A DNA stretch of 25,257 nt from Amoeboaphelidium occidentale (Eukaryota > Aphelidiomycota > Aphelidea). Location: contig JALGPX010000155.1 in assembly GCA_023515795.1 (NCBI GenBank), positions 1 to 25,257 on the forward strand. The letters are read 5' to 3'. Position numbers and translations under genes: made by a program. Shown here piece by piece: positions 1-8,459 of this stretch; the first letter of the stretch is position 1; each line of letters starts with the position of its first letter. The notes beneath the pieces were generated by a model that did no database searches, was not told the DNA's origin, and was given only the letters and a program-made list of their open reading frames with translations.

Positions 1-166
1 GTTAAGCAATCTGAATTGCAGACTTTAACCGCCCAAAACTTAGTCTGTTTCAACTCATGTGAACAGAATGAACATAACTTGCAGGATTTTGATTGAGCAA
101 GATATACCCCCTTTAAGAAAGCGCATTCGCACTCCAGCTCGCAGCATGTAGACGCTTGAGCTGGAG
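1..166. repeat. 166-bp repeat, copy 1 (matches 760-925)
   Basis: Positions 1-166 match 760-925 base for base except 108 (C) against 867 (T). The copy ends exactly at the single N at 167. Its last 35 bases form an inverted repeat: CTCCAGCTC at 132-140 and GAGCTGGAG at 158-166, with a 17-nt loop. Both the window edge and the N sit at the repeat ends, so it may be a short contig placed beside its own homologue rather than a true second copy. I see no coding potential. Confidence 0.85.
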
Positions 167-167
167 N
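167..167. other. Single-N scaffold join
   Basis: One ambiguous base separates the first repeat copy from unrelated sequence. The other two Ns in the window (7180 and 7963) also follow sequence that is repeated on the other side, so this N is best read as an assembly join of unknown true length rather than one uncertain base. Confidence 0.8.
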
Positions 168-178
168 TTGTCGATTCC

Positions 179-451
179 GTGAGAAATGCTGAACTAACAA
201 GGTTCGAGCCATTCCTTGCAGAACGCATAGAGATCTTCTATAATCAGAAATGCAAGTACTCTTTGAATTTCTGTGATCTTGTCATTGAAGGGCACGGCAA
301 AGCTTATGATGAATCGCCAGACTATGGTTCCGTTTCAATGGACAAAAGACTGGCAAGAGTTCGTAATGAACGAAAGATTGTTGAATTCATTGAGAGGCGA
401 ACTTCAAACGATAATCAGGATGATAAAGGCGATCTTTACTCTGTTTGGTAA
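179..451 (+). CDS. Doubtful partial reading frame beside a gap
   Basis: A frame is open from the N at 167 to a TAA at 449-451. It has no ATG near its start (the first usable codon is GTG), so if it is real it is the 3' part of a gene whose upstream exons are lost in the gap. The roughly 90 residues are charged and of mixed composition (for example RNERKIVEFIERR), not low-complexity, which is mildly in favour of coding. I recognise no domain. A second frame (273-476) overlaps it. The final codons run into GGTAATG, which could also be a 5' splice site. Little more can be said. Confidence 0.25.
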   Translation: MRNAELTRFEPFLAERIEIFYNQKCKYSLNFCDLVIEGHGKAYDESPDYGSVSMDKRLARVRNERKIVEFIERRTSNDNQDDKGDLYSVW

Positions 452-1032
452 TGCTATGACAAGATTTAATCAATAACTGGCCCTTCGCTACAGGATTAGT
501 TCAAATAAAACCAAATCTTACTTAGAAGAGCGTTACTCGAATCGCACGATTTCTCGGCTACGCTGGTGGAGACTGTACAAGTAACTATGCAGGCATAATC
601 ACCTGTCTTTAACCACCAATTAAATTTTGCAGTTAGCTGACGAAACATCATGCACGATTCTTCCTGGAGAACGCAAGCGGTCTTTTACCTTCATTTGCAT
701 TCAAATCCAAGAAAACGTGTCTGATATTTCGTGCAGCGTTAATGTCCCTGTTCCAAACAGTTAAGCAATCTGAATTGCAGACTTTAACCGCCCAAAACTT
801 AGTCTGTTTCAACTCATGTGAACAGAATGAACATAACTTGCAGGATTTTGATTGAGCAAGATATACTCCCTTTAAGAAAGCGCATTCGCACTCCAGCTCG
901 CAGCATGTAGACGCTTGAGCTGGAGCTCTGCGCGATAAATCTGTGAAGAATGATTTATCCTTTTGTTGCCCGCGCCTGTTTCAACTTCACAAACTCCGCG
1001 AGAATAAAAATATTTCCCCGAAATAACTCAGA
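452..1032. other. Intergenic stretch upstream of the GT25 gene
   Basis: About 580 bp without a convincing gene. It holds the second repeat copy (760-925) and, just after it, an 8-bp perfect inverted repeat (GATAAATC at 934-941, GATTTATC at 952-959, 10-nt loop). The bases before the start codon of the next gene are AT-rich. I found no tRNA cloverleaf or other RNA gene by eye. Confidence 0.5.
760..925. repeat. 166-bp repeat, copy 2
   Basis: This is the complete partner of 1-166, with one mismatch (867). It includes the same 9-bp stem inverted repeat at 891-899 and 917-925. Unlike copy 1 it lies inside continuous sequence, so it is the more trustworthy copy. Confidence 0.85.
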
Positions 1033-3009
1033 ATGCCCAGCCCTATCCGACCGAGCTCAGCGAAACGTCCCTTACCTAAATTGATTTCGTTGAAGAAGGC
1101 TAAACTGTTTATTCTCATCGGATCTGTGCTGTTACTCTGTACATATTGGTTTACCTTCAGCTTCAACTTTTCATATGATGATTTTGGCTTCGATAGACAC
1201 ACCGAAAGATCAGAGTTCTCAGGTTACATGTACAATAGCTCAGCATCGATAGGATATATGATCACAAGCGAACAAGAACTAGAAGTTGCAGCAGCATCAT
1301 TCAATACATGGGCAAGATCATCGATCAACTATCCTACATTCTTTTTATGCAGTTCGTCTATATCCCTACCATCTGGTAATAATCTTCGTCCGATAGAGCT
1401 TGAAGATGTGGGATTTGATTACAGATTGATGTTGAAACAGGCTCTGAAGGAGCTCTCCAAACGAGGGAATCATAAGTGGCAATTGCTGTTATTTGCCGGA
1501 ACTCACGTCAATACGATCGCTTTAGATAAGATGTTGAAAGAATTGAATACTGTTGACGATAGCGGAGGATCATCTCGCAAGGCATTCGTTATTGGTGCTT
1601 CAGATCTGAAGAACTTCTCTTGTGATTTTGAGTCTTCTGAATCGAAATGTACCGGATTTTCTTTACTTCTGCACAGAGATGTTGTTAATGTTTTAATCAA
1701 GTTATGGGATAAATGCGTAACATCTTCCATTAAGAGCGAAGAGCAATTCAAATGTCTGTTTGGAGATGTAGAGGTCGAAGCCTGTTCTGAAGACCTTCAT
1801 AATGCTCTCGCACCGTTGTTCTGTAAGAGTAAAGAAAAGATTCGCGGGTTACTTCTGATGATGCCGCCAAAAATCAGGTTTCGAAGAGAAGGAGAGCCAG
1901 AGTTAAAGCTTCACATGGATGCAGATAGTCTAGATTATGATCCGTTCGATGATAGAACCTTCAAGCAATCATCCGAATTGTTCAATTATCCTGTTGTACA
2001 AGGACTTTCGTCTATGGCAGAGCTTAAGACTTTTCACTATCAATCTCGTTATAAGATAAGACCAGTGATCACGCAACAAGATTATACAGTCAAAGATATT
2101 TACTACCCTTTGCGTAAAATAACGGCGAGAAATTGTGTGAATAATCCTTCACAGCAACTGCATCAAAACTATGGTTTATATCTGCCTGAGTGCAAGGATA
2201 GCAGGAACGAGAATCTATCGCTCATCTCAAAGGACCAATTTAAGAATTATTTGAGAAACTTGAGAGCCTACGTTCTTAACTTACCGGGAGATGAGCAAAG
2301 ATATCAGCTTGTTAGATCATCTTTTGATAAAGTTGGAATCAATTTGAGATCGTTCCAAGGCGTTGACGGTCGTTTTGGTATTCCAGAACAATATAAGGAA
2401 TATTATAAAAATTCGACGTTGAAACCAGGAGAAGTTGGTTACAGAGAATCCATGCGGAACTTATTTGAGATGGCCATTAAGAATAATTGGAATCAAGTTT
2501 TAGTTCTAGACGACGACGCAATTCCTCATTGTGAATTTGAAAGCAGGCTTTACAATTTATTCACACAGGATCGATGTTTTGGAGCCCAAGCAACAGATCC
2601 AGATTCTGCGCGAGTTTTCCTTTTAGGTTCTGCGATTTGGAAACAGGGCAGTTATCCTAAACCAGGTAGCAATCTTGGTGGTTGGAGAATGGTTCATGCC
2701 GACATGAAAAACCATTCAGACTCGACTCAGTGTTTTAATGCAAACAATCGAACCGTTGGATCATTTGGTGTGATATACTCAAGAGTGAGTTACCGCTTCA
2801 TTCTGAAATGGATGGATATGAATCGATCAAAACCATTTGATTTAGTGTTCAGTTGGTTGAGCGATGTCGGATTTGTGAACCGAGTTGCCTTCCCAAATTT
2901 AGTCATACAAGATGTCGCCCATAAATCTAGAGTAGACCCTTCAAGGCTGAGCGACAAAATTATACGAGCTGCGATGCACAAATGGAATCTAAGCGATTAC
3001 TGCAAATAG
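1033..3009 (+). CDS. Type II membrane glycosyltransferase, GT25 (LPS/collagen galactosyltransferase) family
   Basis: 658 residues, single exon, from the first in-frame ATG. A positively charged N-terminus (KRPLPKLISLKKAK) is followed by one hydrophobic segment at about 24-45. This is the cytosol-TM-lumen layout of a Golgi or ER type II enzyme. The C-terminal third (about 410-640) carries the GT25 pattern: AYVLNLPGDEQR near 411, FQGVDGRFG, GEVGYRESM, then VLVLDDDA with the Asp triplet at about 493-495, expected to bind metal and nucleotide sugar. N-x-S/T sites occur. Known for the family: GT25 enzymes transfer hexoses to collagen hydroxylysine in animals or to lipooligosaccharide in bacteria; the acceptor here is unknown. 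The roughly 360-residue region between TM and catalytic domain (about 50-410) is not recognised. It converges with SPT6, 35 bp downstream. Confidence 0.8.
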   Translation: MPSPIRPSSAKRPLPKLISLKKAKLFILIGSVLLLCTYWFTFSFNFSYDDFGFDRHTERSEFSGYMYNSSASIGYMITSEQELEVAAASFNTWARSSINYPTFFLCSSSISLPSGNNLRPIELEDVGFDYRLMLKQALKELSKRGNHKWQLLLFAGTHVNTIALDKMLKELNTVDDSGGSSRKAFVIGASDLKNFSCDFESSESKCTGFSLLLHRDVVNVLIKLWDKCVTSSIKSEEQFKCLFGDVEVEACSEDLHNALAPLFCKSKEKIRGLLLMMPPKIRFRREGEPELKLHMDADSLDYDPFDDRTFKQSSELFNYPVVQGLSSMAELKTFHYQSRYKIRPVITQQDYTVKDIYYPLRKITARNCVNNPSQQLHQNYGLYLPECKDSRNENLSLISKDQFKNYLRNLRAYVLNLPGDEQRYQLVRSSFDKVGINLRSFQGVDGRFGIPEQYKEYYKNSTLKPGEVGYRESMRNLFEMAIKNNWNQVLVLDDDAIPHCEFESRLYNLFTQDRCFGAQATDPDSARVFLLGSAIWKQGSYPKPGSNLGGWRMVHADMKNHSDSTQCFNANNRTVGSFGVIYSRVSYRFILKWMDMNRSKPFDLVFSWLSDVGFVNRVAFPNLVIQDVAHKSRVDPSRLSDKIIRAAMHKWNLSDYCK

Positions 3010-3040
3010 ATTATCCATGATTGATTTAACGCCCCCAAAA

Positions 3041-3047
3041 TTTATTA
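3041..3047 (-). terminator. Poly(A) signal overlapping the SPT6 stop codon
   Basis: On the minus strand the stop TAA (3047-3045) is read straight into AATAAA (3046-3041), giving TAATAAA. The 3' UTR of SPT6 must then run through the 35-bp gap into the convergent glycosyltransferase gene. The signal is seen in sequence; its use is inferred. Confidence 0.55.
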
Positions 3048-6000
3048 TCTTCTCGGTGGATAAGGTCTACCTGGAGGAGGCATCTGTCCATAAGGCTGTG
3101 GAGGCCTTTGTTGAGCCATCGGAGGAGGCATTCCATATTGCGGCATGTAAGGAGCCATTCCTGGTCTTGGCATCATTATTGGAGGTCTTTGCTGCTGATA
3201 CACATATGCAGGATTTGGTTGTGGAGGATAATACTGTCCTTGTTGTGGAATAGGATATCTCATCGGCATATTCATTGGCATTGGCCTCATGCCAGGCATC
3301 ATTGGCCTGAATGGCTGTTGACCCATACCTGCTGGAATGATATTTGATGGAGCTGGTTGCGCTTTTGGTTTCGAGGATTCCATAACAAACTGTTTGAACG
3401 CATTAATCACCATCATTACATCGGTGTAAGTTTTGTCCTTGTACTTGTAGCCAGCTGGAGTGATTGTAATACCACTAGCGTTCACTGGCTCTTTGACCCC
3501 CGTTTTATACATCAGCAAGAATATTCCAGGCGTACCAGAGAATCCAAGAATATATGGAATACGTTTTGGATTCGCCATAATTTCACGCTGCAAATGTTGT
3601 TCTAGTTCTTCCTTTGAAGATCTCACAAACTTTCCGTGGTTGATCAAACTCTTTGAGAACCCAACCATCGGCATTATGTATTGCTCGTAGATTTGATCCA
3701 AATCCGAAAATGTTTCATCGCCAATTCTCAATTTACGCCCTAACAAGATAAATTAGAAACAATTTCAAAATGCTTACCCAATGAATTCCTGTCTTCCTTC
3801 TCACTTTCTTTGATTTCAATATGCTGGAACACACCATCGGATATTTTCCAAGTTAATGACAAGTAATCTGTTCCTTGTGAAGAAGGACGGAACAAAACTT
3901 CACCCGGAGGCAACTTTGCAAGATACTCCTCTGCCTGCTGGAAATCATAATTGTGGAACAATGGATGCTGAATAGCTCTCTTGATAATGAAATGCCTTTT
4001 CTCTTCAGATCTAGTGTTGCTCTTATCTGCAGCCTTCTTTTCTGCTAGACGATTATGCCAGTGCTGGTCATGCATTGCCCGAGGTTCAACATATGAAGGA
4101 ACTTGCCTTGCTGTTAATTCAACATCGAATTTATCCTTCCTAACGGAAACAATCTTGGCAACAATTGTATCTCCTTCCTTGACAAATTCGTTTGCGTTTG
4201 CATTACTACTTATCGCAGCCTTATCAGACAAATTCTTGGCCATAATGAAACCAGTAACTCCGGATGGCAATCTAACACGCGCACTTGATGGCGATACTTT
4301 CAGAACAACACAAGCAACAACTTGTTTCTCTTCAATCTCATTATCACCAGTAAACATCAAAAAGACTTGATCCGGGGTTCCTGGCATGAACGTTTTCCTG
4401 ACATCTCTGTATGGCCAGCAAATTTCCTCCTTTATACGTTCCAAAACGTGCAACTTATCTTCATTCTTGGTCTGTTTCAAGAATTGCGCATAACCATGCA
4501 TATCTAAATGCTCAACATTCCGAACATACTCCATGTTTCTCATTACTTCTTCAACATGCTCACTCATATTTTCAGTACCTTCTGGCAATTCTTCAACCTT
4601 CATTGCATCAGCAGCAACTTTTCTAGCATACTGATAATTCTCTGGTGCAATGCGGGTTGCGTCCAAAACTTCAACTAAACGATGCCTTGATCGTTTCTGT
4701 TGTGTCGGGAATGGAAAGTAATGCAACTTCAGGAATGCAGAACAATTAGTCAAAACTTTGAGTCCCATATAAATAGGCTCACTAACCAACTGTGATCTAT
4801 CATGCAACACACCACGTGAAGATTCTCGCAAATGTGCCAAAATAGCAGTCGCCTTTCTTATCCCCAGTCCACAAACAAACTGCAACACAAACTGACCATA
4901 CTGCATCGCACATAACCTATTAATATCTGCACCAACAGAATTAACCAAATCAATCATTTCCCTCTCCAGTAAATCATAAAATTCATCATCAGAAAGGAAA
5001 TGTTGCAAATCATGCAGATTCAATTTACAAACATCACCAGTAGGCTGAACTTCTGATCGATTGAACAACAAACAATACTCAAACATTGGTTCCTGAGCAG
5101 TCCTGGCAACAGAGACACAATACCTCAATAGTGGAGAAAAACTAGGAAATTCCCGTTTTGCTTGATGACTATTCATGTATATCCTGCAGACATCATCTCT
5201 TGGCAAGTAGAAACAAGGCATTTCTTTAACAGTTCCATTATCATAATCATCACCATCATCTCCCATTTGTCCGTTTGCACCACCGCCACCACCGCCGTTA
5301 TCCTGCAATTCTTGTTGTACTTGTTTAGCAATCAATTGCAATTCTTCCATAATCTTTGCATTCTGCAGACCAAATCCTGCAACTACACAACAATCTATAG
5401 AATGATAATTATCTGCCAGAAATTTTTTCAGTATCTTCAAATCCTGTGCATACTTTTCTTTCAAGTGTGGTAAATGTATTGAATTCAATTTCAGAGTATC
5501 CTGAACTTGTCCATCATCATGCAACAAACACCCAAATGATGCATCTTTCAAATCACCTTGACCACAAGTCAGAGCAAAAACTCGAGCATAAGGCCGAACA
5601 AAGAAATCCCTTGGTCTAATTCCTTGATCACTACTGGAATTGTTATTGGAATTATAGTTTCTGATGGAGAATGGTTGTGTCCCAACTACTTTTTCTCTGT
5701 ACTCTGTAGATATTTCCTGTTTTAGCTTCTGCTGTGAGTACTCATGCAACTGTTGTCTTAGAAACTTTTGTACTTTTACAGACAATTCTTTCCATACTAA
5801 TTGCAATACTTCATTCCTTATAGCATTCCATTGTTCTGCTTCTTGTGATGTTTTATCAGACAATAAATACAGTCTCATTTCATCCAGTAATTCGCGTTCA
5901 GGTAGAATGAACTGAATCTTGACCATTTGCTGTTCTTCTGCTTGCTCCAGCACCAACCATTTCTGCCATTCTCTCTGAAAATCCTTTAAAGGCTTATCTC

Positions 6001-6072
6001 TTAAACTATTGATCCAACATAAACTGTAAGCCTTGGTAGCAGGAATACCCCCAACCGATAAGTTGATGTAGT

Positions 6073-6116
<44 letters not shown>

Positions 6117-8163
6117 TTAATGGAAGTAGAAGAATCTATAGGATCTACATTCAATTTACATAATCCATACATTTTAGAATTAATTGAAAACTTCCTTCTA
6201 ATCTCACACATGAATTTATAATCATGCAATATTTCCTTTGCATAAATACTTCTTGTGATTTTGAGTAGAAGTTGTGATTGTGTCTTATCACTACCTCCTA
6301 CTCCTGCTGCTCCTGCTCCTAAATCATACTTGTGCTGATAAAAGAGACAATAATCTTCCGGAGACAACAACTCTTTAGATTCAGAAGATTCATCCTTGGG
6401 TGCATATATAATCTCTTGTGCACAATAATTCCTTACAAAATGATATGGAAGAAGACTATAACCATCCTGAAGGAATTCTCTAATGTTATACTTTTCATAA
6501 TTAGCAGAAATCAGATTGCGCCTTCTTCTCTTTCCAACATTCGAAGCAGCAGAAGCAGCAGAAACAGCAGCAGAAGAAGAATATCTGTATGAATAATAAG
6601 AAAGTAAATCATCAATTGAATCCATACAAACACAATTTCTCAATCTTTCTTCTTTAAAATCTTTCTGCAAGAGTAAATCATTCTCATCCACACCATGAAT
6701 TAACAACTTTTCCAATTGTTTAAACTTTCTGTAATACTCAAAATACTCCAAAAACAAATCATAAATCTTCCATACTAAATCTCTAACATTAAATTGTTGT
6801 TGTTGTTGTTGTTGTTGTTGTTCTAATGATAGAAGAGAAGATATCTTGTCTAATCTGTGACTAAGAATAAAAGGAACTTCCAATTGTTCTCTTGTAAATG
6901 CATCAAACAGATATTCCAAAGCATTAGAGATATTGTTAGAAGAAGAAGAAGAAGTAGTAGAAGTAGAAGTAGAATCTTGTAATAGTAATTGTTCATCCAT
7001 AACCAATACAGAAAGATTAGGAATAGAATTCAATACAAATTCCACAAACTCTTTAGAATCAGCAGTAGTAGCAGCAGTAGCAGTAGTAGCAGCAGTAGTA
7101 GAAATAAATTCCTTGTATTCTTCTACAGATTTTATAGACTGAATCTTCAACAATAATCTCTCTGGCATATCTTCACTTCNCTTGTAATAGTAATTGTTCA
7201 TCCATAACCAATACAGAAAGATTAGGAATAGAATTCAATACAAATTCCACAAACTCTTTAGAATCAGCAGTAGAAGTAGAAGTAGCAGTAGCAGCAGTAG
7301 TAGAAATAAATTCCTTGTATTCTTCTACAGATTTTATAGACTGAATCTTCAACAATAATCTCTCTGGCATATCTTCACTTCTGATGACGTCATCTTCTTT
7401 AGTAAAGAATTGACTCTTTAATTCTGAAGGTTCATAAATCTTTTTCAGTTCAGTCGTCTGATTGGTTGTTAAATCTTCTTCTTCTTCTTCTTCTTCTTCT
7501 ACTTCATTGTTATTGTTATCATACGCATAAGCATAATCATATTCTGTTCCATCTCCAAATAATTCAAATAATTCATTAGCCACAACGTCATCAGATTGTT
7601 TAACTGTAAAAGTTGTTTTTCTCTTCTTCTTTTTACTCTTGTTAAGTTCTTCTTCTTCTTCTTCTTCTTCTTCTTCTATAACTGCTGCTGCATTAGTATC
7701 TTCTTCAATGAAATCTGCCACGTCATCTTCCCGTTGCTCATCCTCAGAAGAAGAAGAATCTTGTTCAAATACTTTCATTAAATCAATTGTATTCTTCTTC
7801 TTATTATTATTATTATTATTGTTATTGTTATTATTATTGGATTGTAATCTTTTGAATCTTCCGCCTTCTTCTTCTTCTTTTTCTCCCATATTCTCTTTAA
7901 TTAAATCCAAATCTTCATCTTCCAATTCTTCTTCTGATGGATTAGAGGAATTAGAATTAGAANTTATTATTATTATTATTATTATTATTATTGGATTGTA
8001 ATCTTTTGAATCTTCCGCCTTCTTCTTCTTCTTCTCCTCCCATATTCTCTTTAATTAAATCCAAATCTTCATCTTCCAATTCTTCTTCTGATGGATTAGA
8101 GGAATTAGAATTAGAATTAGAATTAGAATCAGAATTAGAGGAGTTGTTTTCTTCTTGATTCAT
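3045..8163 (-). CDS. SPT6: Transcription elongation factor SPT6 (two exons; assembly broken twice in the 5' half)
   Basis: Histone chaperone and elongation factor that binds RNA polymerase II in the nucleus. Domains run in SPT6 order: acidic Asn/Glu-rich N-terminus with DEDLDLIKENMG; conserved IYEPSELKSQFF and SEDMPERLLLKI; YqgF-like domain (about 5600-5330); helix-hairpin-helix (about 4940-4800); S1 domain (about 4360-4110); tandem SH2 at the C-terminus, with GEVLFRPSS holding the expected phosphate-binding Arg; and a Pro/Met/Gln-rich tail. Exon 1 is 8163-3778 and exon 2 is 3739-3045, joined across a 38-nt phase-1 intron to read NSLGRKLRIGDE. The start ATG at 8163 precedes an Asn/Ser-rich leader. 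The frame shifts at N7180 and N7963, where contig ends are duplicated; dropping one copy (202 and 154 nt, each 1 mod 3) restores a single frame of about 1574 residues, a normal SPT6 length. I read this as an intact gene in a flawed assembly. Confidence 0.93.
3740..3777 (-). other. 38-nt intron in SPT6
   Basis: On the minus strand it starts GTAAGCA and ends TTGTTAG, with a CTAAT branch-like motif about 15 nt before the 3' end. It is phase 1: one G left by exon 1 plus GG from exon 2 makes a Gly codon. Removal joins the first SH2 to the second in the family's usual order, which strongly supports the intron. Confidence 0.9.
6073..6116. repeat. TAG trinucleotide repeat coding poly-Thr in SPT6
   Basis: About 14 units of the trinucleotide, read on the minus strand as ACT codons, give a run of about 14 Thr flanked by Asn. 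It is in frame with SPT6, so length changes would be tolerated. Confidence 0.8.
6794..6823. repeat. TTG repeat coding poly-Gln in SPT6
   Basis: About ten CAA codons on the minus strand, inside the N-terminal third of SPT6, in frame. Confidence 0.8.
6976..7179. repeat. Duplicated contig end in SPT6, copy 1
   Basis: 204 bp ending at N7180. It matches 7181-7381 except in a GTA/GAA-type repeat coding Thr/Ala/Ser, where the copies differ in sequence and by one codon in length. This is the pattern expected of two alleles, or of an unresolved microsatellite, left unmerged at overlapping contig ends. Confidence 0.85.
7180..7180. other. Single-N scaffold join inside SPT6
   Basis: The minus-strand SPT6 frame changes across this base because the 201-bp right-hand copy plus the N adds 202 nt (1 mod 3). 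Merging the two copies restores the frame. Confidence 0.9.
7181..7381. repeat. Duplicated contig end in SPT6, copy 2
   Basis: 201-bp partner of 6976-7179. It begins directly after the N and ends where unique SPT6 sequence (toward DDVIRSEDMPER) continues. Confidence 0.85.
7800..7962. repeat. Duplicated contig end in SPT6, copy 1 of the second join
   Basis: It runs from a TTA (poly-Asn) tract to N7963 and matches 7964-8116. The copies differ in the TTA/GTT tract length and at one site in the Glu-rich stretch (EKEEEE against GEEEEE after ENMG). Confidence 0.85.
7963..7963. other. Single-N scaffold join inside the SPT6 N-terminus
   Basis: The minus-strand frame from the ATG at 8163 changes here. 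Removing 7963-8116 (154 nt, 1 mod 3) joins the two parts in frame. As at 7180, the break sits at a low-complexity tract. Confidence 0.9.
7964..8116. repeat. Duplicated contig end in SPT6, copy 2 of the second join
   Basis: Partner of 7800-7962. It begins with the TTA tract and runs into the unique N-terminal coding sequence of SPT6. Confidence 0.85.
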
Positions 8164-8285
8164 TTTTGTAAAAGAAAAAGGGATTTCCTGATACGAGGAT
8201 ATTATCTTCTATCTCCAGCCTCTTCTAAATCACTTTTAATAACTTTCTTCATGGAATCCTTCGCCATTTGAAGCTGCTACATTGT

Positions 8286-8317
8286 GGTTGCAATAGTAAC
8301 TGTTTCATTACCAATCA
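8286..8317 (+). promoter_or_regulatory. Shared upstream module of the secreted gene cluster (gene 1)
   Basis: GGTTGCA at 8286-8292 and CCAATCA at 8311-8317, spacer 18 nt, 174 bp before the ATG at 8460. The same pair with an 18-19 nt spacer precedes all four cluster genes. Here the first half extends to GTTGC-AATA-GTAAC, an imperfect inverted repeat reminiscent of an RFX X-box. CCAATCA resembles a CCAAT box. The motif is seen; the factor is a guess. It lies in the SPT6 divergent region and could also affect SPT6. Confidence 0.6.
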
Positions 8318-8347
8318 TATTGTATTGTAATTGTTGCAGATGGAACC

Positions 8348-8375
8348 ATGTGATTCTATCCAGAAAATATAAAAA
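8348..8375 (+). promoter_or_regulatory. ATGTGATT element and TATA box of secreted gene 1
   Basis: ATGTGATT at 8348-8355 is followed by TATAAAAA at 8368-8375, about 85 bp before the ATG. Gene 2 has ATGTGATT (9591-9598) and AATAAATA (9610-9617) at almost the same distances from its CCAAT-like element (36-37 nt) and from each other. Confidence 0.55.
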
Positions 8376-8418
8376 GAGAGGATTCTCTCTCTATTGTAAA
8401 ATTTATTAATAATTCAAA

Positions 8419-8457
8419 TCTTATCTAATCTAATCTAATCTAATCTAATCTAATCTA
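8419..8457. repeat. TAATC pentanucleotide repeat in the 5' leader
   Basis: About seven units of a TCTAA/TAATC pentamer end directly before the start codon of secreted gene 1, probably in its 5' UTR. No other gene here has it. Confidence 0.8.
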
Positions 8458-8459
8458 TA

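Noticed and set aside
480-760. Possible tRNA or small RNA gene in the region before the GT25 gene
   Set aside because: I could not fold a cloverleaf or find box A/B sequences by eye; not enough support to call.
7639-8001. Plus-strand frame rich in Ser and Leu/Ile
   Set aside because: It is the complement of the Glu/Asn trinucleotide tracts of SPT6 and crosses the N at 7963; the minus-strand frame has clear SPT6 homology.
3045-8163. SPT6 as a pseudogene or as three separate genes
   Set aside because: Both frame breaks fall exactly at Ns flanked by duplicated contig ends, and merging the copies restores the frame; the remaining break is a good 38-nt intron.
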